Positions 57,865-64,000 of a stretch of DNA of 64,000 nucleotides are shown here, piece after piece. Each line of letters opens with the position of its first letter. The first letter of the stretch is position 1. The notes below the pieces were generated by a model. That model was not told the origin of the DNA. It made no database searches and worked only from the letters and a program-made list of their open reading frames with translations. Source of the DNA: Odontocerum albicorne (lineage: Eukaryota > Arthropoda > Insecta > Trichoptera > Odontoceridae); assembly GCA_949825065.1 (NCBI GenBank), contig OX463849.1:42467234-42531233 (forward strand). Direction: 5' to 3'. The translations under genes were made by a program, and so were the position numbers.

Positions 57865-58130
57865 CTCGTACCATCATGTCACGGTATCCAGAGGACAAAA
57901 CACCAGACTTTCCTATCACAACAGATCTTTCGCCTTCTTTTATGATCCATACACCTTTTCATATAACTCTTATGATGTCTTTAACTTTTACATTTCCTTC
58001 TTTCGAAACATCATTAACTTGATGCGATCAAACTTTCCTTAGTCTTCCTCTACCACAGCTTCCATTCATTCATTCTTTACATGCCCAAACCGTCTCAAAG
58101 TGCTCTTTTTGATCTTACTTAATATCTCAG
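57865..58130 (-). mobile_element. LINE 3'-end remnant
   Basis: CAGACTTTCCTATCACAACA and TGATCCATACACCTTTTCAT are the reverse complement of the 3' part of the LINE at 49530-50395. Minus-strand coding is broken. Confidence 0.6.
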
Positions 58131-58493
58131 CCTTAAGTTCACATTCAATCCATATTGTTTCATACATTGTCACCTATGTAGTCTTCTCAGTGTACACATT
58201 TTTACAGCATTTATTCAGATTCTATCAGTTTTTTTTCATGGTCATTTTTCACGTCCATATATCAATGTTGGTACTAAAATACTAAGTACGGAAATGGGGC
58301 TTCAATTGTAAAATCAAAATGGTTTAATTATTTATGTGGAAAAACTTACCACAGTCAGAATGATAACTTTTCAAATGCATATGTAATGCTTGAGGTACGA
58401 GCATTTGTAGATAATGAGAGAAATTAAGAAAGGAAACAAGTGAGTGACAACGAATGAGGAGATTAATGGATAACTAAATTAAATAATTGAAAT

Positions 58494-61400
58494 TTATCTA
58501 GTCTTAAACTCTTCTTTTAGTTTCCAAATTATTAATTCCATACAAACAGTTGCATCTTCAGCGCTGTCATGTCCATCTAGCGAATTCTGAATGATTTTTT
58601 TCAAATGTTCTGATGTTAAATTACGCAAAGCTCGTTTATATGGTGGACCCATTTTGTGAGGAAACAAAACACTGGTATCAACAACAGTATTATGAATCAG
58701 CTTCAAAGCTTTGAAATCAGACTCTAAACTATGTCCAACAAGAATGGTTTTATCTGAAAACATGTGCAAGAGTGTCGCCTGAACTTCTAATAGTGTAGTT
58801 GTTATGCCAGTCATTTGTTCTTCGGTTATTCCGGAATATTTAGTATTATAGTCAATTATTGGAAATATCGGTTTCACTAAAGTTTCATAAACAACACTAA
58901 GATTAGAGTCTATCACAGTTACTCTTGTTAAATCTAAACCATTAGTTGTATAACTCATTTCACAGTCTAAAGCGTACACACCATGGTTTGAAGGTTTTCT
59001 ATCTTTTGGTAAAGTAGTTACAAAGCCACGCAAGTTTTCGTGGTCAACATATTCATACACATGACAAGATGCCGAGAGGCAGCCATCTGAGGAGGTGTCT
59101 TGTCCACAACACTGATATTTAACTTCTCCTCTGAACCTATATTTATTGTTGGGATGATAAATACACTCTTGTTTTGCAGTAGCAATGCCTTTTTTGTCAA
59201 CTGTATATTCCTTTTTACAGCGACAACACCATCTAATAAAACCCTTTTGAGGTTTTTGTCGGGTGTTTTGCGTGTATATCTTGGCAACACCTTTTTCTTT
59301 TTTTTCTGGATGTGGTCTTGGAAAACCGTTTTCTCTAAGTTCTTCTTCAGTCAATACCCACCGTGATATATTTTCATAAAACCGTGGTCCCTGTAATTCC
59401 TTTGAAAATTCACTATCCTTTTTATGTTTATTTTCAATACTCCATGAAACAGTTTGACCGAGTTTGCCTAAAAGAACTTGATTGTGAGAAATACTCCTCT
59501 GGCCAGAATCAGAACTATTTATTTTAACTCCACCAGCTTCCTGTATTTCTTTTCTTAGTCTTGAAATGGTTAAAAGAGATGAATTCTTGTATATTGGAAT
59601 TGCTGTGCATTTTTTTTGAGTGTTTAATTCTTCTTGTTGAGCTCGAGCATAAGCGTCTTCCGGTGTTAAGTATATCTTAAGGCACTCATCTATCATTAAA
59701 TTAAGATATTTGGAACGAATATTTACTGCTATTTTGGAAGCGAGTGGCTCTAAAACACTGGGCCTTTCACAAAATTTATCATTTGGCATGTGAGCTACAC
59801 GATTTGTTCCTCTAGTAACAGTTTGAGTGGGAGTACTTTTCGGTAGTTCAGGAACAACAAGAGCCTTTTTAGCATTAAGTAGTGTAGAAACATTTGGTAC
59901 GTGAGCTATGCGAACTTTGGATGAACTAGAAGAAACACTTACGGATGGTTCTACTCTTGCTGGTAAGTGTTGAGATACAGATATAGCTTCTGAATTAGAA
60001 TTCTTCAGTCTTTCATTATGAAACTGTTTGACTTTAGAATATCGATCTGCTGCTAATGATAATGCTTTAGATTTGTGATTTGGTAATACTGTTGACGGTG
60101 AGCGATAAATGGTATAATTTGTGTTGTGTGCAACTCTTTTTTTCGCAGATGCTTGATTAAGATCAGAATTTGGATCATCGTCCTGTTTATTTGAATGTTG
60201 TGAAATAGTTTCTTTTACTGATGGAACATATTCCTCAAATATTTTCATACATTCTTGTGTTATAGTTTCTTCATCTGATTCTGATATTTCTTCTATTAAT
60301 TCATTATCGGACACCGAGTCACTGTGAGTCTTATTAAATTCTTCTTCCTTAGATTCCTTAGCTTTGGTATTTTTTTCTTTTTTATCTCGATCCTTTTCTC
60401 GGCGTTTTTCTTTGGAAGTTTTACTTGACTTGCCACCTGAATCACGTTTTGATGACCTGTCTTTATCCTTGTACTTTGATTTAGAAGAACTACTACTTGA
60501 ATCTCGATGACTGTTTGAATGTTTTTCTGATGTCTTTGATTTTGAATCACATTTGTCAGATGAACTTTTTGATCTTGAACTGTGTTGAGATTTAATACTA
60601 TGTGAAGAGCTCTTTGATTTCGAATCTTTCTGATCACTTTTAGAATCAGATGAGGTTTTACTTTTAGAATCATGTCTGCTTTTGGATGAACTACGAGATT
60701 TTTCACGATGACTGCTTGAGGTATGTGATGAGCTTTTTGATTTTTCACTATCTTTGGGATCTTGTGATTTACTCAGGCTTTTACTTTGAGATGATGTGCT
60801 TTTAGAAATAGATGACGATTTAGATTTATCTAAAACTCTGTCATTTTCTTTATCTTTTGATAGTGTCCGACCATCATCTTTTTTAGATGTGTGACTTTTA
60901 TCATTACTATCCTGTTTAGATGATTTGGAATCGGAATTATATTTTGATTTCCTATCATGTGATGAACTTTTACTGCTCTCTGTTTCGGTTTTTGAAGATT
61001 TATGACTTTCATTTTGTTCTTTTAGCAATGAATCTAAATCAGTATCAGAAGTTTTAATCTTTTTATGTTCTTTCATGTCTGTTTTTTCTAATGAGCTTTT
61101 ATGTTTTAATGTTTGCTTTAAGTTTTGATTAGGCTCTGAAACTGACAAATTTTTAGTTTGGGTTTTGGTAAGATTATCTAAAATTTCTGTAGATTTTCTG
61201 ATTGAGCTTGCCTTTACGACACACTGATTCTTTATCTTTCTTTTGTTACTCACTGTGTCGGCTGGTTTGGTTGAATTAGCATTTTCATCATCTAATATTT
61301 GACCCAACATTTCAAATTCAGAATCTAAACCTTCCATTTCTTGCAAATCACCAGTGTCATTCGATTTAGATTTTTTGATGTTGGGTTCATCTTCATCACT

Positions 61401-62294
61401 GGAGAAAGTTGGACGGGTGGGCTCATTTAAAGGGGTAGGTTTGTAACTGACAGAATAACAGGGGCTTTTGTCCCCGACATTTGTCGCATAAGAAATGTTT
61501 TTTGGGCAATACATAGATGTACTATAATCAACAGATACAGATCCAGGGTTATATGACACACTAGATACACTTTGTCCAGTGGGTGTGTAAGCAACATCAC
61601 TTAGACAGGTACTGTTGACATTACTAAGATCTGATGGAGTATAACCCACACTATTTTTCATGGTATTCTGATCCCCTCCTGGACAATAAGGAGCAGGTTT
61701 GTGATCACCTATAGAACCTGGTAGATACTTGGCAGATTCCTCTGAAGACTTATCTTGACTTATAGCTGTTGGGCTGTATGTGTCAGTAGAAACTTGAATG
61801 ATGGACGTTAAACTCGTTCTCGATGGCGCTCGCATGATTTGACTTCTCGAAGGACGATGTGGAGTATAAGGCACAGGTATATGCTTGCGATTTACATTAT
61901 TATTTTCTTTTTTACTCTGGGGCGGTGGAATAATGTTACTATTTGGCATTAATTTGTTTAACTCGGATATTGGAGTCGGGTTATAGGTCACTTTAGAAGA
62001 CGCGGCTTCCGTTTTCACAGCAGTAGAAGGATTCAGTTCTTGAACTACTTTTGTTATGATAGACTGTGATTTTGAAACACCCTCGGGATTGAATGAGCTC
62101 GTATCTGTGTGAAGCAAAACCTTTTTCACTGCTTCCGAGACGAGTTGTTGTAATATTTCACCATTTTCTAGAGGTTCATTATTTACTTCGGGTTCTCTTT
62201 TTACGTGCCGAAAATGGCAATAAGGTCGTTCACATAGACCACTCTCGTAAAAGGGACAATTTATGCCTTTAAAATATCCTGTTGATGGAAGCAT
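58494..62294 (-). CDS. REXO1: RNA exonuclease 1 homologue (DEDDh 3'-5' exonuclease)
   Basis: One uninterrupted exon of 1266 residues. The start is set at 62294 (MLPSTGYFKGINCPFYESGL) because vertebrate REXO1 starts in the same way; an ATG six codons upstream is in frame. Domains: a CCCH zinc finger at residues 13-30 (C13, C21, C26, H30); repeated Y-x-P motifs in the N-terminal third; a long Ser/Lys/Asp-rich disordered tract roughly 430-650; RVAH-containing segments matching the Elongin A-binding region; a Cys/His cluster WCCRCKKEY...CIYHP...CCGQ before the nuclease; and the DEDDh core VYALDCEMSY (Asp, Glu), LVGHSLESDFKAL (Asp) and HDSAEDATVCMEL (His, Asp) near the C-terminus. All catalytic residues are present. 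Family role: nuclear RNA 3' processing; REXO1 also binds Elongin A. Length is close to human REXO1. Confidence 0.95.
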   Translation of the reverse strand: MLPSTGYFKGINCPFYESGLCERPYCHFRHVKREPEVNNEPLENGEILQQLVSEAVKKVLLHTDTSSFNPEGVSKSQSIITKVVQELNPSTAVKTEAASSKVTYNPTPISELNKLMPNSNIIPPPQSKKENNNVNRKHIPVPYTPHRPSRSQIMRAPSRTSLTSIIQVSTDTYSPTAISQDKSSEESAKYLPGSIGDHKPAPYCPGGDQNTMKNSVGYTPSDLSNVNSTCLSDVAYTPTGQSVSSVSYNPGSVSVDYSTSMYCPKNISYATNVGDKSPCYSVSYKPTPLNEPTRPTFSSDEDEPNIKKSKSNDTGDLQEMEGLDSEFEMLGQILDDENANSTKPADTVSNKRKIKNQCVVKASSIRKSTEILDNLTKTQTKNLSVSEPNQNLKQTLKHKSSLEKTDMKEHKKIKTSDTDLDSLLKEQNESHKSSKTETESSKSSSHDRKSKYNSDSKSSKQDSNDKSHTSKKDDGRTLSKDKENDRVLDKSKSSSISKSTSSQSKSLSKSQDPKDSEKSKSSSHTSSSHREKSRSSSKSRHDSKSKTSSDSKSDQKDSKSKSSSHSIKSQHSSRSKSSSDKCDSKSKTSEKHSNSHRDSSSSSSKSKYKDKDRSSKRDSGGKSSKTSKEKRREKDRDKKEKNTKAKESKEEEFNKTHSDSVSDNELIEEISESDEETITQECMKIFEEYVPSVKETISQHSNKQDDDPNSDLNQASAKKRVAHNTNYTIYRSPSTVLPNHKSKALSLAADRYSKVKQFHNERLKNSNSEAISVSQHLPARVEPSVSVSSSSSKVRIAHVPNVSTLLNAKKALVVPELPKSTPTQTVTRGTNRVAHMPNDKFCERPSVLEPLASKIAVNIRSKYLNLMIDECLKIYLTPEDAYARAQQEELNTQKKCTAIPIYKNSSLLTISRLRKEIQEAGGVKINSSDSGQRSISHNQVLLGKLGQTVSWSIENKHKKDSEFSKELQGPRFYENISRWVLTEEELRENGFPRPHPEKKEKGVAKIYTQNTRQKPQKGFIRWCCRCKKEYTVDKKGIATAKQECIYHPNNKYRFRGEVKYQCCGQDTSSDGCLSASCHVYEYVDHENLRGFVTTLPKDRKPSNHGVYALDCEMSYTTNGLDLTRVTVIDSNLSVVYETLVKPIFPIIDYNTKYSGITEEQMTGITTTLLEVQATLLHMFSDKTILVGHSLESDFKALKLIHNTVVDTSVLFPHKMGPPYKRALRNLTSEHLKKIIQNSLDGHDSAEDATVCMELIIWKLKEEFKTR

Positions 62295-62539
62295 TTTAAA
62301 AATTATTAACAAAACTTCAATTGAAAAAAGTCTATATAATTCACAAACAATAACCTACAAAACAAATGACATTTAGGTAACTTCACTCCTAACTTGTTGT
62401 AGTTATTTACAGTGTTACCAGTATTCAAGTAAAAAAACTTGAGGGTGATTATGGTGTTAAAACTGGTGCTCCATTATATCATTCAGTTGAGAGGCAAAGC
62501 TGTATCATAAAAAAATACAACTACATATTATATACATAT

Positions 62540-62710
62540 AATCACGCCATGTCCCATTTGGGATAGGCAGAGAGTACATATATCTACATTCTTCTATTCA
62601 GGCCAAAGCCTCGTCCACCATTTCATTAGGCATGCTCTTTGTTCCTTACATGTTTTCTCCATTCCCTCAGTTTAAGTATCTCCAACTATTTCCAATTACA
62701 TTTTCAGTCA
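62540..62710 (-). repeat. LINE 3'-end scrap
   Basis: CCATGTCCCATTTGGGATAGGCAGAG matches, in part, the 3' end motif at 1611 and 50.35 kb. GGCCAAAGCCTCGTCCACCA follows. It lies about 250 bp upstream of REXO1. Confidence 0.5.
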
Positions 62711-64000
62711 ACCTCCTCCTCACTCTTTACTTATTTATTTGTTTTGTAAAGAATGTTCCGAGGATTTGTTTCGATAAGATGAATCGATCAAAAATTCTGT
62801 AGATGTATTATAAAACAATAATATGCCAAATTAAATTATAGGCTTGATAGAAGTAAAAATCATTTTGATGTAATTGAAAAACGGAAAAGCCGAGGGTATC
62901 AATATTGTGATATTAAGAATTAAATGCTTAAATCTTTTATCACAAAGCGAACTTAAAAACCTTCTAAAAGCTTAGTCAAATAATATAAGAAAATCGCAAA
63001 TTAAGTGGATCAAATTCATATTTTAGAAAAAAAATCTTTAATAATAGGGCAAAGACTTATGTATTGACATAGTGTAACTTCATGTTACATAGTATGTGCT
63101 ACGGTTTCGAACCACGTCCAGTCTAAAATTTTGGAAACTTAACAAAACTGTTTATGTGTTTTTTTTATATAGATAACGTGAGATTCTTTTATCGAGAATC
63201 GAGTATTTGTAAAAAAAATTAAACAATTATGAAGTAGATGTCGAAATCATTTATGCCTAAAATATCCTCATTTATAAACAATAGTTGTGTAAGACAAAAA
63301 ATAAATTAATTAATTCTAACCAACTTCACGTTTGTTTCTGATGGATATGGACAAAATTTTTGGTGCTATACTTAAACACTACTCTACGAGTATATATAAA
63401 CATTGTTACTTGCCAGAAACAATTGTGCTAATATATTTACAGTACTTTTAAATGTTATGATAAAACTGTGATAATGTTATAATAGAGTTATAAAAGAAAA
63501 AACCTTTTCACTTGGCCCAATGGATAAAGGGGAAAGAAAAAAAGAAAAATATTGGTTTTCGCAACTCATTTACTCAAGAAATATTAATCATCTCATAATT
63601 CCTTTCTGAATTTTAATTAAACCACCGTATAAGTAATTATTCAAAATTACCAATTAAATCATATCGACAGACCAAACTGCAGTAGATCTGCACAAATGGG
63701 GCAAATATAAAACATTAATCATAATTTAAGATTTAAAATAATTTTTATTTTTAGCTACACGCCCAGTTAGTAATATTCCCATAATATTTGAAGATATATT
63801 GCTTGCTCAAATGGTTTGTTGGGTGATATTTTTTTGCGTACTAGGTTTTATTTATAAAGGATGCAATGACGATTGATTCCGTTTTTAGTTCTTCTTCTAT
63901 TTCTAATTAGATGCTTTGTTTCCAGCCCGGAGTTGCGGGATTTTTTAAACATTACTAAACGGAATCGCCATTTGTACTAATAGTTTCATGCTGGTTTTTC
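62711..64000. other. unassigned AT-rich sequence to window end
   Basis: No frame or terminal repeat that I can support. Confidence 0.4.

Noticed and set aside
60296..61012. Lys/Ile-rich frames in the REXO1 region
   Set aside because: They are alternative-frame readings of the Ser/Lys/Asp-rich tract of REXO1 on the same strand.
1..64000. CRISPR array, bacterial operons or an integrated virus
   Set aside because: No regularly spaced repeats, no prokaryotic gene layout and no capsid or envelope-like frame seen. All repeated coding signals fit transposons.

Overview
The window is a stretch of AT-rich animal nuclear DNA, almost certainly from an insect. Three host genes with canonical GT-AG introns or a long open frame sit in a matrix of class II transposons, non-LTR elements, Penelope-like elements, tRNA-like SINEs and solo LTRs. 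The transposon spectrum (many mariners, TTAA-flanked piggyBac miniatures, a hAT with GGAGTCGGAGTCGG ends, RTE-type LINEs) is typical of insects, but I cannot fix the order or species from sequence alone.

Host genes. (1) Seven 3'-terminal coding exons of capicua (cic) lie on the + strand at 1256-17314 and encode the last ~424 residues, including the conserved C1 repressor motif. The HMG box must lie left of the window. (2) A two-exon mitochondrial leucine-rich-repeat protein of the DMAC2/ATP5S-like family lies on the - strand at 40409-33595, with a 6-kb intron. (3) A single-exon 1266-residue REXO1-type DEDDh exonuclease lies on the - strand at 62294-58494. A short unassigned frame with an AATAAA just after its stop is at 32276-32575. 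The three genes share no obvious pathway.

Layout. 1-17.3 kb: cic exons, with introns holding five mariner insertions or remnants (one inside another), TTAA-flanked piggyBac-like elements, a pogo-like element, an RTE LINE fragment, a solo LTR and a decayed second copy of a cic C1 exon. 17.3-33.6 kb: 3' flank of cic and intergenic DNA with a 5'-truncated poly(A) LINE, an inverted Penelope-like element carrying two intact-looking hammerhead ribozymes and interrupted by a piggyBac-like insertion, a Harbinger, a mariner that has lost its first catalytic Asp, and a Tigger remnant. 33.6-40.4 kb: DMAC2-like gene, whose intron contains two transposon nests, one with four elements. 40.4-58.3 kb: repeats only (LINE, SINE and IS630-like remnants, a tandem Harbinger inside a SINE, four old mariners, Tigger debris, a short piggyBac MITE, and a second copy of a deletion-derivative mariner). 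58.5-62.3 kb: REXO1. 62.3-64 kb: a LINE 3' scrap and unassigned DNA.

Most useful observations: the paired hammerhead ribozymes; the duplicated cic exon; two mariner copies sharing one internal deletion junction; and several nested insertions whose target duplications give a relative order of transposition.
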